From: Burkholderiales bacterium
GTDB taxonomy: Bacteria; Pseudomonadota; Gammaproteobacteria; Burkholderiales; Burkholderiaceae_C
Direction: 5' to 3'
NCBI GenBank assembly: GCA_947462175.1
Contig: CANHOE010000127.1
Coordinates: 1-7,143, forward strand
Length of the DNA: 7,143 bases
A model generated the notes under the pieces. That model was not told the DNA's origin. It worked only from the letters and a program-made list of their open reading frames with translations, and made no database searches. The number at the start of each line of letters is the position of its first letter. Positions within the stretch are counted from its first letter, which is position 1. Shown piece by piece: positions 1-6,064 of the stretch. The translations under genes and the position numbers were made by a program.

Positions 1-7
1 CGGTGCC

Positions 8-142
8 TGCTGGCGAGGGCGTGGGGTGACCGGCGCAGCGAAGTAAAGGAGGAAGGCCGGATCGGTCTCACCTGAAACGTTCGAGCGGTGACCCGGCCTG
101 GGGGACATGAGCGGAGCCGGTCACCCCGCGCCCTCGCCAGCA
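8..142. repeat. 135-nt element bounded by 27-nt inverted repeats
   Basis: The arms at 8-34 and 116-142 are reverse complements over 27 positions, with one T/G exception (22 against 128) that would still pair as G-U in RNA. The outer ends read TG and CA. Inside, 54-59 (AGGCCG) can pair with 94-99 (CGGCCT), and the stem continues with bulges through 64-72 and 87-93 to a 14-nt loop at 73-86. The motif GGTGACC occurs at 25-31 and 87-93 and inverted at 119-125. The element lies downstream of the malonyl-CoA synthetase stop codon and contains no plausible gene. It could be a small non-autonomous mobile element (MITE-like), a dispersed palindromic repeat, or a structured transcript end. There is no obvious target-site duplication, but only 7 nt of left flank are visible. 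The inverted repeat is certain; its nature is inference. Confidence 0.75.
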
Positions 143-188
143 CTGCGCAAAAGCGTGCATGCAGACAGTCGTTGGAGGCAAGCCCGTA

Positions 189-1733
189 TCAGTGGGCGAA
201 CAACGCCCGGTAATGCTCTCGCAGCAGCGCCTTCTGCACCTTGCCCATCGCGTTGCGCGGCAGTTGGTTGACGGCAAAGACCTGCTTGGGCACCTTGAAG
301 CCGGCAATGCGCTGCTTCAGCGCTGCGATGCAGGCCACCACGTCCACGTCGGCACCCGTACGCGGCACCAGCACGGCCACCACACCTTCGCCGAAGTCAG
401 GATGCGGCACGCCAATCACCGCGCTCTCCTCGACACCAGGCAGTTCGTTCAGATAGCCCTCGACCTCGGCCGGGTAGACGTTGTAGCCGCCACTGATGAT
501 CAGGTCCTTGCTACGCCCGATGAGTGTCAGCCGGCCATGAGCGTCCAACTGCCCAAGGTCGCCGGTCTTGAACCACCCATCGGCGGTGAACTCCTCGGCC
601 GTCTTCTCCGGCATGCGCCAGTAGCCCTGGAACACACTGGGGCCACGCACCTCGACGGCGCCGACGAGCTCTGCGTCAGCGCTGGTCACCCGCAGACCCA
701 CCCCCGGCAGCGCGAAACCCACAGTGCCCGCGATGCGATCCTGCACCGGCGCGCAGGGGTTGGACGTCAGCATCACCGTCTCGCTCATGCCGTAGCGCTC
801 GAGGATGGTGTGGCCACTGCGCTCGCTGAAACGCTGAAAGGTCTCGGCCAGCAAGGGTGCGGAGCCGCTGATGAACAGGCGCATATGCCGGCAGGAGTGG
901 GCATTGAACGTGGGGTCGGCGAGCAAGCGCCCATACAGGGTGGGCACACCCATGAACACCGTCGCCTCGGGGAGCCGAGCGGTCACAGCGCGTGCGTCGA
1001 ACTTCGCGAACCACAGCATCTTGCTGCCATTCAGCAAGGCGCCGTGCGATGCGACGAACAGGCCATGCACATGGAACAGCGGCAAGGCGTGGATCAGCAC
1101 GTCGCCGCCGTCGGCCTCGCTGCGCCAAGCCCACAGCGTTTTCAGCACCTGGGCATTCGAGAGCAGGTTGCCGTGGCTGAGCATGGCCCCTTTGCTGCGA
1201 CCCGTGGTGCCGCTGGTGTAGATGATGCTGGCCACGTCGTTGGCCGTGCGCTGGACGGGCACCTGCGCGCCGGGGTGATGTGCGGCGCGCTGCAGCAGGC
1301 TGCCGCGACGGTCGTCGTCCAGCGTGTACACATGCGCCGTACCCGCGCGAAACGCGATCTTCGAGAGCCACCCGAAATCACGCGAGGCACACACCACCAC
1401 CGATGGTTCGGCGTTGTCGATGAAGTAGTTGAGCTCACTCGCGTGATAGGCGTTGTTGAGCGGCACATAAACCAGCCCGGCACGCAGCACGGCCAGGTAC
1501 AGGATCAGCGCCTCGACCGACTTGTCGGTGTGCACGAGCACCCGCGCGTGGGCGGGCAGCTCAAGCGACGCCAACAGGTTCGCGATCATGGCGCTGCTGC
1601 GGTCGAGGTCGCGCCAAGTGTAGAAAATCGCATCGCCCGCGGCGCCCTCGGTGGCCACGCATTCGATCGCGGTGCGGTCGAGGTCCGCCGGAAAGGCGGC
1701 GCGCAGTGCGCAGTAAAGGTTCTGATTCGTCAC
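189..1733 (-). CDS. matB: Malonyl-CoA synthetase (MatB-type AMP-forming acyl-CoA ligase)
   Basis: A 514-residue member of the ANL superfamily, predicted to join malonate to CoA with ATP in the cytosol through a malonyl-AMP intermediate. Visible motifs in order: the P-loop YTSGTTGRSKGAMLSH (172-187), the conserved HALPLFHVHGLF stretch (215-226), RLFISGSAPLL (285-295), ERYGMSE (312-318), TGD (390-392), the hinge region GRSKDLIISGGYNVYP (406-421) and the C-terminal PRNAMGKVQK (492-501). Lys498 matches the catalytic lysine that MatB-family enzymes use in the adenylation step. From memory, the resemblance to Rhodopseudomonas MatB runs along the whole length. The start is GTG at 1731-1733, sharing GTGA with the stop of the DUF2905 gene, with AAGG a few bases upstream. 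That overlap suggests translational coupling. Length is normal and all core motifs are intact. Methylmalonate or another short dicarboxylate cannot be excluded as substrate. Confidence 0.9.
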   Translation of the reverse strand: MTNQNLYCALRAAFPADLDRTAIECVATEGAAGDAIFYTWRDLDRSSAMIANLLASLELPAHARVLVHTDKSVEALILYLAVLRAGLVYVPLNNAYHASELNYFIDNAEPSVVVCASRDFGWLSKIAFRAGTAHVYTLDDDRRGSLLQRAAHHPGAQVPVQRTANDVASIIYTSGTTGRSKGAMLSHGNLLSNAQVLKTLWAWRSEADGGDVLIHALPLFHVHGLFVASHGALLNGSKMLWFAKFDARAVTARLPEATVFMGVPTLYGRLLADPTFNAHSCRHMRLFISGSAPLLAETFQRFSERSGHTILERYGMSETVMLTSNPCAPVQDRIAGTVGFALPGVGLRVTSADAELVGAVEVRGPSVFQGYWRMPEKTAEEFTADGWFKTGDLGQLDAHGRLTLIGRSKDLIISGGYNVYPAEVEGYLNELPGVEESAVIGVPHPDFGEGVVAVLVPRTGADVDVVACIAALKQRIAGFKVPKQVFAVNQLPRNAMGKVQKALLREHYRALFAH

Positions 1734-1924
1734 AGGACCTTGCTCAGCGCCAGGGCGATCAGGCTCAGGAGCACGCTGCTGCCGATCGGCACAAAGAACT
1801 CACGCCCAAACATACGGAAGCGGAAATCACCGGGCAGGCGGCCGAGGCCGATTTTTTCGAGCCAGCGGTGCAGGCCGGTGAACACCATCAGGATGAGAAA
1901 GATTGCGATCAGCCAGCGGATCAT
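1730..1924 (-). CDS. DUF2905 family small membrane protein
   Basis: A 64-residue protein with two hydrophobic segments, roughly residues 3-18 and 46-63, separated by a short polar stretch containing the family hallmark GLGRLPGDFRF (26-36). DUF2905 proteins are small inner-membrane proteins of unknown function, common in proteobacteria. ATG at 1922-1924 is the natural start and gives the usual family length. The gene begins 9 nt after the MidA-type methyltransferase stop (TAG at 1934-1936), and its own TGA overlaps the GTG start of the malonyl-CoA synthetase. The three genes therefore look like one transcription unit. The neighbours suggest no specific role. The family assignment is from recalled resemblance to the GRLPGD motif and the two-helix layout. 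Confidence 0.85.
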   Translation of the reverse strand: MIRWLIAIFLILMVFTGLHRWLEKIGLGRLPGDFRFRMFGREFFVPIGSSVLLSLIALALSKVL

Positions 1925-1933
1925 GTCGGGGCC

Positions 1934-3067
1934 CTACAGCGTGTGCGTGCGGTCACCATGGGTGAATCCGATGGGGGAGGTGGTGAATGCGGCATCGCAG
2001 TCTTTCGCAAAACCGATGACCTTGAACAGTTCGCCCATTTCGTGCTCGGTCAGCAGCTTCTGTGCGTTGGCGACGGTTTGAATGTCCGCACCCTGCAGCA
2101 GCTCGAGAAGGCCGCAGTTCATCAGGAATCGAGCCTGACTGGTGTAGCCCAGCACGCCCAACCCGGCCTCCTGCGCGGCCATCGCGATGCCGGTGAAGTT
2201 GACGTGCGCCGTGATGTCCTTGTCGCCGACATCGGCGAGCGGGTCGGTGTCGGCCTGATGGGCGCGATGGCACATCAGCGTGCCGCCGGTGCGCTGCGGG
2301 TGGTAATACTCGGCCGCGGGGAAACCGTAGTCGATGAAGAAGGCCGCCCCACGCAGCAGACGGTCAGCCAGCGTGGCGATGAAGGCTTCGGCCTGACGGT
2401 GGATCTCGGTGGTGAACACGGCGCCGCCTCCCGCGGCGCAGTTGACGGCCTCATCACCCGGCGGTCGCAAGTCCGTAGGGCGATCACCCCAAGCCCACGG
2501 TGGGGATGACTTCTCTGCATGACCGTCGACTTCCCGCAAACTCACCCCGCGCTCGCACCAGTGCTTTCCGTCGAAGTGCAGCAGCTGCACCGGCATCGCG
2601 TCGAGCACCTCATTGCCAACGACCACGCCGCGCAGGGTATCGGGCCATTCGTCCACCCAGCGCACACGGTCCAGGTGCAGCCGCAGCACCTCGCGTTGCC
2701 GCTCGCGCAACGCGCCAGAAACATCGATGATGGTGTAGCGCGTGACGCGCGAGCCCAGCGTGGTCAGCAGTTCACGCGCGAGCACGCCGGAGCCGGCGCC
2801 AAACTCCCACACCTCGTCGGTGTCGCTGCCGTCGAGCGCCTGCCGGACCTGTCGGGCCAGTGCCTGGCCAAACAGCGGCGACAGCTCGGGCGCCGTGACG
2901 AAGTCGCTGCCCGACGAGGGCAGTACGCCGAACTGTCGATCGCCTCGGGCGTAGTAACCCAGGCCCGGCGCGTACAAAGCCAAGGCCATGAATCGATCGA
3001 AGGGCAGCCAGCCCCCTTGGCGAGCGATGACCGAACGGATCAGGTCGGAAAGCTGAGGAATCGTCAT
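1934..3067 (-). CDS. MidA/NDUFAF7-type SAM-dependent methyltransferase (COG1565)
   Basis: A 377-residue class I methyltransferase of the MidA family. The mitochondrial member NDUFAF7 dimethylates an arginine of a complex I subunit; the bacterial target is not established. Family signatures in order: FMALALYAPGLGYYA (26-40), DFVTAPELSPLFG (55-67), SAM-binding motif I EFGAGSGVLA (88-97), NEVLDAMPV (152-160), FIDYGFPAAEYYHPQRTGGT (244-263) followed by LMCHRAH, DITAHVNFTGIA (284-295), and the C-terminal GDRTHTL. The reading frame stays open upstream to an ATG at 3203-3205, but the family N-terminus fits the ATG at 3065-3067 (MTIPQLSDLI), which has a purine-rich AGAGAA upstream. The longer start would also run into the 5' end of the divergent SDR gene. 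It is the first gene of the cluster that continues into DUF2905 and matB. Lengths and motifs are complete. Confidence 0.9.
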   Translation of the reverse strand: MTIPQLSDLIRSVIARQGGWLPFDRFMALALYAPGLGYYARGDRQFGVLPSSGSDFVTAPELSPLFGQALARQVRQALDGSDTDEVWEFGAGSGVLARELLTTLGSRVTRYTIIDVSGALRERQREVLRLHLDRVRWVDEWPDTLRGVVVGNEVLDAMPVQLLHFDGKHWCERGVSLREVDGHAEKSSPPWAWGDRPTDLRPPGDEAVNCAAGGGAVFTTEIHRQAEAFIATLADRLLRGAAFFIDYGFPAAEYYHPQRTGGTLMCHRAHQADTDPLADVGDKDITAHVNFTGIAMAAQEAGLGVLGYTSQARFLMNCGLLELLQGADIQTVANAQKLLTEHEMGELFKVIGFAKDCDAAFTTSPIGFTHGDRTHTL

Positions 3068-3186
3068 GGTGAGATTCTCTGCCCGCAGGCCGTCGCCGGC
3101 GCACAGCCGTGGCACATTGAGCGCCTTGTCTTTCACAATACCCAACCAAGCCGATATCACCCATGTCTGACGAAGGATCGCCCACC
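3068..3186. promoter_or_regulatory. Divergent intergenic region between midA-type gene and SDR gene
   Basis: This is the only gap between two diverging transcription units, so it should carry promoters for both the minus-strand methyltransferase cluster and the plus-strand SDR-ttcA pair. I could not find a convincing -35/-10 pair on either strand. An in-frame ATG at 3163 lies inside it and is an alternative SDR start. The regulatory role is inferred from gene orientation only. Confidence 0.35.
3172..3177 (+). promoter_or_regulatory. Ribosome binding site deciding the SDR start
   Basis: GAAGGA lies 9 nt upstream of the ATG at 3187, whereas the earlier in-frame ATG at 3163 has no purine-rich sequence before it. 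This favours 3187 as the start, although 3163 would add only eight residues. Confidence 0.55.
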
Positions 3187-3945
3187 ATGCAACGACCGGT
3201 TGCATTGGTCACTGGATCGGCAAAACGCATCGGCCGAGAGATTGCCCTCCGCTTGGCACGCGACGGATACAACATCGCCGTGCACACCGCCCATTCGCCG
3301 CAGCAGGCTTTGGAGACTGCGGCGGAAATCTCGGCCCTGGGCGTCGACGCAGCGGTGTTCGAAGCTGATCTGGCTGACGAAAATCAATGCGAGGAATTGT
3401 TCCCGCGCATCGTCCAGCACTTTGGTCGGGTAGACGCCATCGTCAACAACGCGTGCGTATTCGACTATGACAACGTGGCCAGTCTGAGCTATGCGCGCCT
3501 GACTGCACACATGAATGTCAACGCCGGCGCAGCCCTCGTGTTGGCGCGCAGACTTCACGAGCACCTGACGACGGTGGGCCAGCGCATGGGCGTGGTGATC
3601 AACATGCTGGACCAGCGTCTTTGGAATCCCAATCCGGACTATCTTTCCTACGCGCTGTCGAAAGGGGCGCTCGAGTTGCTGACCCGCGTGTTGGCACTTG
3701 AGTTGGCGCCGACCGTGCGCGTTGTCGGCGTGGCACCTGGCCTGACCACAGGCAGCGATCTCATCGACGACAAGCACCTCACCGCAATGGCAAGCCACGC
3801 GCTGACACGCAAGTTGCCCACGCTGCAGGAGGTCACCGCCACCGTGTCGTTTGCCGTGTCCAATCAAGCCTTCACGGGCAGCACCTTGATGGTGGACGCA
3901 GGCTTTCATCTGAATTCGATGCGCAGAGACTTTCCGTTCTTATGA
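3187..3945 (+). CDS. Pteridine-reductase-like short-chain dehydrogenase (SDR family)
   Basis: A 252-residue classical-size SDR, predicted to be a cytosolic NAD(P)H-dependent reductase. The N-terminal Rossmann motif is TGSAKRIG (9-16), with NNA at 87-89, Tyr155 and Lys159 in YALSK, and APGLTTG at 184-190. The usual catalytic serine is replaced by Asp142, 13 residues before the tyrosine. This Asp-Tyr-Lys arrangement and the RIG variant of the glycine motif are typical of pteridine reductase PTR1 and dihydromonapterin reductase FolM. A role in pterin or folate metabolism is therefore plausible, but the substrate is unproven and other SDR reductions are possible. The C-terminus RDFPFL resembles other Burkholderiales members as I recall them. 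ATG at 3187 is preferred for its Shine-Dalgarno sequence; ATG at 3163 is the alternative. The stop overlaps the ttcA start (ATGA). Third codon positions are richer in A/T than in ttcA. Confidence 0.8.
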   Translation: MQRPVALVTGSAKRIGREIALRLARDGYNIAVHTAHSPQQALETAAEISALGVDAAVFEADLADENQCEELFPRIVQHFGRVDAIVNNACVFDYDNVASLSYARLTAHMNVNAGAALVLARRLHEHLTTVGQRMGVVINMLDQRLWNPNPDYLSYALSKGALELLTRVLALELAPTVRVVGVAPGLTTGSDLIDDKHLTAMASHALTRKLPTLQEVTATVSFAVSNQAFTGSTLMVDAGFHLNSMRRDFPFL

Positions 3946-4877
3946 CTGACTTTCAAAGTGCCATGTCCGTTGTCGCCCCCTCGACAGACAAAGCCGCGCA
4001 CGAGATCAACAAGCTCAGCAAGCGCTTGCACCGGCTGGTCGGCCAGGCGGTGATCGACTTCAACATGATCGAGGACGGCGACCGGGTCATGGTCTGCGTG
4101 TCCGGCGGCAAGGACAGCTACGCGATGCTCGACATCCTGCTGGGCCTGCAAAAGCGTGCGCCGATCCGCTTCGAGCTGGTGGCCGTCAACCTCGACCAGA
4201 AGCAGCCCGGCTTTCCGGAGCACGTTCTGCCCGAGTACCTGGCCAGGGTCGGTGTGCCCTTTCACATCGAGAACCAGGACACCTACTCGATCGTCAAACG
4301 CGTCATCCCTGAGGGCAAGACGACCTGCGGGCTCTGCTCGCGGCTGCGCCGGGGCATCCTTTACCGGGTGGCCGGCGAGTTGGGCGCGACCAAGATCGCG
4401 CTCGGCCACCACCGCGACGACATCGTGCAGACGCTGTTCATGAACATGTTCTTCGGCAGCAAGATGAAGGGCATGCCGCCGAAGCTGGTCAGCGACGACG
4501 GCAGGAACGTCGTGATCCGCCCGCTGGCCTATGTGGCCGAGACCGATCTCGAGCGTTGGGCCGAGCACCGGCAATTTCCAATCATCCCCTGCACGCTGTG
4601 CGGCAGCCAGGACAACTTGCAGCGGGTACAGATCAAGCAGATGCTGCGCGAGTGGGACAAGCGGCATCCCGGGCGTGTCGAGAACGTCTTCAGTGCGATG
4701 CAGAACGTCGTGCCCTCGCACCTTGCCGACCGGAACCTGTTCCCGTTCACCGAGCTCCAAGCGACTGGCACTGCCGACCCGAATGGCGATCGCGCGTTCG
4801 ATGAGGACGACAGCTGCAGCACCACGCCACCGGCGAGCTCTGCCGCCATCAAACTGCACTGGATCGACTCGCCCTGA
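3942..4877 (+). CDS. ttcA: tRNA 2-thiocytidine biosynthesis protein TtcA
   Basis: A 311-residue ATP-dependent tRNA thiolase that converts cytidine 32 in the anticodon loop to 2-thiocytidine. Known TtcA enzymes adenylate the base through a PP-loop and carry an oxygen-sensitive [4Fe-4S] cluster. Here the PP-loop is SGGKDS (54-59), the first cysteine pair is CGLC (Cys129, Cys132), GHHRDD follows at 155-160, and the second pair is CTLC (Cys217, Cys220) just before GSQDNLQR, the family signature. All cluster and nucleotide motifs are present and the length equals that of the E. coli enzyme. The last 40 residues are low in complexity and variable, which is common in this clade. The start ATG at 3942 overlaps the SDR stop as ATGA and lacks a strong Shine-Dalgarno sequence, so translation is probably coupled. 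Met8 (3963) is a less likely start. Confidence 0.95.
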   Translation: MTDFQSAMSVVAPSTDKAAHEINKLSKRLHRLVGQAVIDFNMIEDGDRVMVCVSGGKDSYAMLDILLGLQKRAPIRFELVAVNLDQKQPGFPEHVLPEYLARVGVPFHIENQDTYSIVKRVIPEGKTTCGLCSRLRRGILYRVAGELGATKIALGHHRDDIVQTLFMNMFFGSKMKGMPPKLVSDDGRNVVIRPLAYVAETDLERWAEHRQFPIIPCTLCGSQDNLQRVQIKQMLREWDKRHPGRVENVFSAMQNVVPSHLADRNLFPFTELQATGTADPNGDRAFDEDDSCSTTPPASSAAIKLHWIDSP

Positions 4878-4880
4878 ACC

Positions 4881-4886
4881 GGAGGA
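4881..4886 (+). promoter_or_regulatory. Strong ribosome binding site of the truncated lipoprotein gene
   Basis: GGAGGA stands 5 nt before the ATG at 4892 and 3 nt after the ttcA stop codon. Its retention shows that the start of the broken gene is still competent for translation as part of the ttcA transcript. Confidence 0.7.
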
Positions 4887-4891
4887 TCACC

Positions 4892-5109
4892 ATGCGCCGT
4901 CAGCGCTTCATTGCACTTGGCCTCGTTGCCATGCTGGCGGTAGGTGGTTGCGCCACCCAGATCAGCAGCGATGTGTCGACGTTCGGCAGCTGGCCGGCAT
5001 GCTGCAACTGCCCCCCGCACTGATGACGGCGATGTTCCAGGCGGCGATGACACCGTTTCCTGGCACCGAGGAGAAGTCGCGCAGCGTCACGACGCCGCTG
5101 GTGCGTTGA
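4892..5109 (+). pseudogene. Remnant of a DUF4136-like lipoprotein gene, internal deletion with frame change
   Basis: From ATG 4892 the frame encodes a lipoprotein signal peptide of 19 residues with lipobox AVGGC (lipidated Cys20), followed by ATQISSDVSTFGSWP, which matches the mature N-terminus of DUF4136-type lipoproteins as I remember them. It stops at TGA 5021-5023 after 43 codons. Another frame, open across the junction and ending at TGA 5107-5109, encodes PPALMTAMFQAAMTPFPGT and a tail ending VTTPLVR, which resembles the C-terminus of the same family. The two ends meet near 4990-5005. Intact relatives are, from memory, around 180-220 residues, so roughly 110-140 codons of the middle are missing; a single sequencing indel could not explain this. 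The gene sits 14 nt behind ttcA with a good Shine-Dalgarno sequence. A 43-residue lipopeptide may still be made. Family assignment from such short ends is moderate. Confidence 0.6.
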
Positions 5110-5115
5110 CGTCGA

Positions 5116-6033
5116 TCATGGTTTGGCCTCAGCAGCCAGCGCCCGCGCGTCATCCTCCCAGTCCTTGAGCTGCTCGGCGGCCGCACGGCGCTGCTCGGGC
5201 GTGGTCAGGTTGTGCACCTCGGCCGCGAAGGCGCAATTGAACTCGATCAGCCGCTGCTGATAGGCGCGGTACTCGTCGATCGGTGAGACGCGGGAGCGCT
5301 GAGCCAGCGCCCGCAGCGCATCCACCGCCTGCGGGAGGCTGGGCTGCTCAGCACTCAGGCGCGTCAGCGTCTGCACGGTGTCCTGTTGGCGGCGGTGGCG
5401 CTCGGCGATCCAGCGCGACGGATCGAACGGCGTTGATGCTGCCAGCACCGCGATGCGCTCGCGCTGGGGGCGGCTCATGCTGCCGTAGATCATCTCGATC
5501 GGTTCGAGCGCGCGCTTGAGCTGTGCCCGTGTTCGTGACTCGGCTCGGGGCTGCAGGTAGTTGTCGACCAGCTCCTCGTTGAGCTCTGCGTACTTGTGCT
5601 CCAGATGCGCGATCTGCTGTGGCGACAGGCGCAGTGCGACTTCGGCCACGCCCGGCAAGGCGCGCTCCAGTGACGCATCGACACGGAGTCTGACGTCGTT
5701 GAACCATTGGCAGGCCTGCGCCGCGGTGGCTGGCCCAGCGACCTGCCCCCGTGCCTTGGACAACAACTCGGCATATACCGGCAGCTCCACGCGCCGGTGC
5801 CACTTGAACCAATCGTCGATGGCGTCGTGAACGCGCTCCGACTGATCGCCCCTGAAATCGACATAACCGTCGAACCACCAGTAGGCCAGGTCGGGCGCGT
5901 GGTTGTAGCCGAAGCGCACCGCACTGCACCCTGTCATCAGCCAAGCCATGCACGCCAGCAGCGCCACGCGTCGCCAGCCGTGCCAGCGTGGCAATGCCGT
6001 GGCGTCCGACCCACCGATAATCGCGCCCGACAT
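5116..6033 (-). CDS. DUF6279-like lipoprotein
   Basis: A predicted lipoprotein of about 305 residues and unknown function. The N-terminus has arginines (GWRR), a hydrophobic stretch and lipobox LMTGC with the lipidated cysteine at residue 36 of this model. Just after it comes FGYNHAPDLAYWWFDGYVDF, then a largely helical, charged, Arg/Gln-rich body with no visible catalytic motif. This tyrosine/tryptophan-rich opening is what I recognise from DUF6279 lipoproteins of Burkholderiales. The start is uncertain. ATG at 6031-6033 is chosen. A TTG at 5992-5994 would give a more typical 22-residue signal peptide, and an ATG at 6064-6066 would overlap the glmU start. None has a clear Shine-Dalgarno sequence. 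The reading frame remains open up to 6465 antisense to glmU, which is not credible coding. The stop faces the lipoprotein remnant 6 nt away. An outer-membrane or periplasmic anchor is inferred from the lipobox. Confidence 0.75.
   Translation of the reverse strand: MSGAIIGGSDATALPRWHGWRRVALLACMAWLMTGCSAVRFGYNHAPDLAYWWFDGYVDFRGDQSERVHDAIDDWFKWHRRVELPVYAELLSKARGQVAGPATAAQACQWFNDVRLRVDASLERALPGVAEVALRLSPQQIAHLEHKYAELNEELVDNYLQPRAESRTRAQLKRALEPIEMIYGSMSRPQRERIAVLAASTPFDPSRWIAERHRRQQDTVQTLTRLSAEQPSLPQAVDALRALAQRSRVSPIDEYRAYQQRLIEFNCAFAAEVHNLTTPEQRRAAAEQLKDWEDDARALAAEAKP
6016..6021 (+). promoter_or_regulatory. Candidate -10 box for glmU
   Basis: GATAAT differs from the sigma-70 consensus TATAAT at one position and lies 43 nt before the glmU start, which would give a leader of about 35-40 nt. 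No good -35 hexamer is found 16-18 nt upstream and there is no extended -10 TG. It would sit inside the first codons of the opposing lipoprotein gene if that gene starts at 6033. Confidence 0.3.
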
Positions 6034-6051
6034 GCGGGTTGCACTGGACTC

Positions 6052-6057
6052 AGGGGA
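6052..6057 (+). promoter_or_regulatory. Ribosome binding site of glmU
   Basis: AGGGGA is 7 nt upstream of the ATG at 6065 and fixes this as the start rather than the in-frame ATG at 6032, which would add eleven residues ahead of the family N-terminus. Confidence 0.7.
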
Positions 6058-6064
6058 ACGGGAC

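Noticed and set aside
1..75. Frame open from the left edge to TGA 73-75 as a gene end
   Set aside because: Its 24 codons lie mostly inside the inverted-repeat element and show no recognisable C-terminus.
8..142. Reading the long inverted repeat as an intrinsic terminator
   Set aside because: The loop region is 81 nt, the arms are far longer than usual, and no T-run follows on either strand. It is reported as a repeat instead.
159..2081. 640-codon open frame on the plus strand
   Set aside because: It is antisense to the motif-complete malonyl-CoA synthetase and DUF2905 genes. Its product is rich in His, Gln and Arg with no recognisable domain, which is typical of a shadow frame in GC-rich coding DNA.
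2484..2509. Short hairpin in the MidA-type gene, considered as an in-frame palindromic element insertion
   Set aside because: The encoded WGDRPTDLRPP stretch agrees with what I remember of uninterrupted homologues, so it is normal family sequence and the 8-bp stem is probably chance.
3068..3205. 46-residue upstream extension of the MidA-type protein
   Set aside because: The extra residues do not look like the family, and the family N-terminus begins at MTIPQ. The ATG at 3065-3067 also has a purine-rich stretch upstream.
3157..3909. 250-codon minus-strand open frame opposite the SDR gene
   Set aside because: It is a shadow of the plus-strand SDR, which carries the Rossmann and catalytic motifs.
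3906..4859. 317-codon minus-strand open frame opposite ttcA
   Set aside because: ttcA has all catalytic and cluster motifs on the plus strand, and the antisense product shows no domain.
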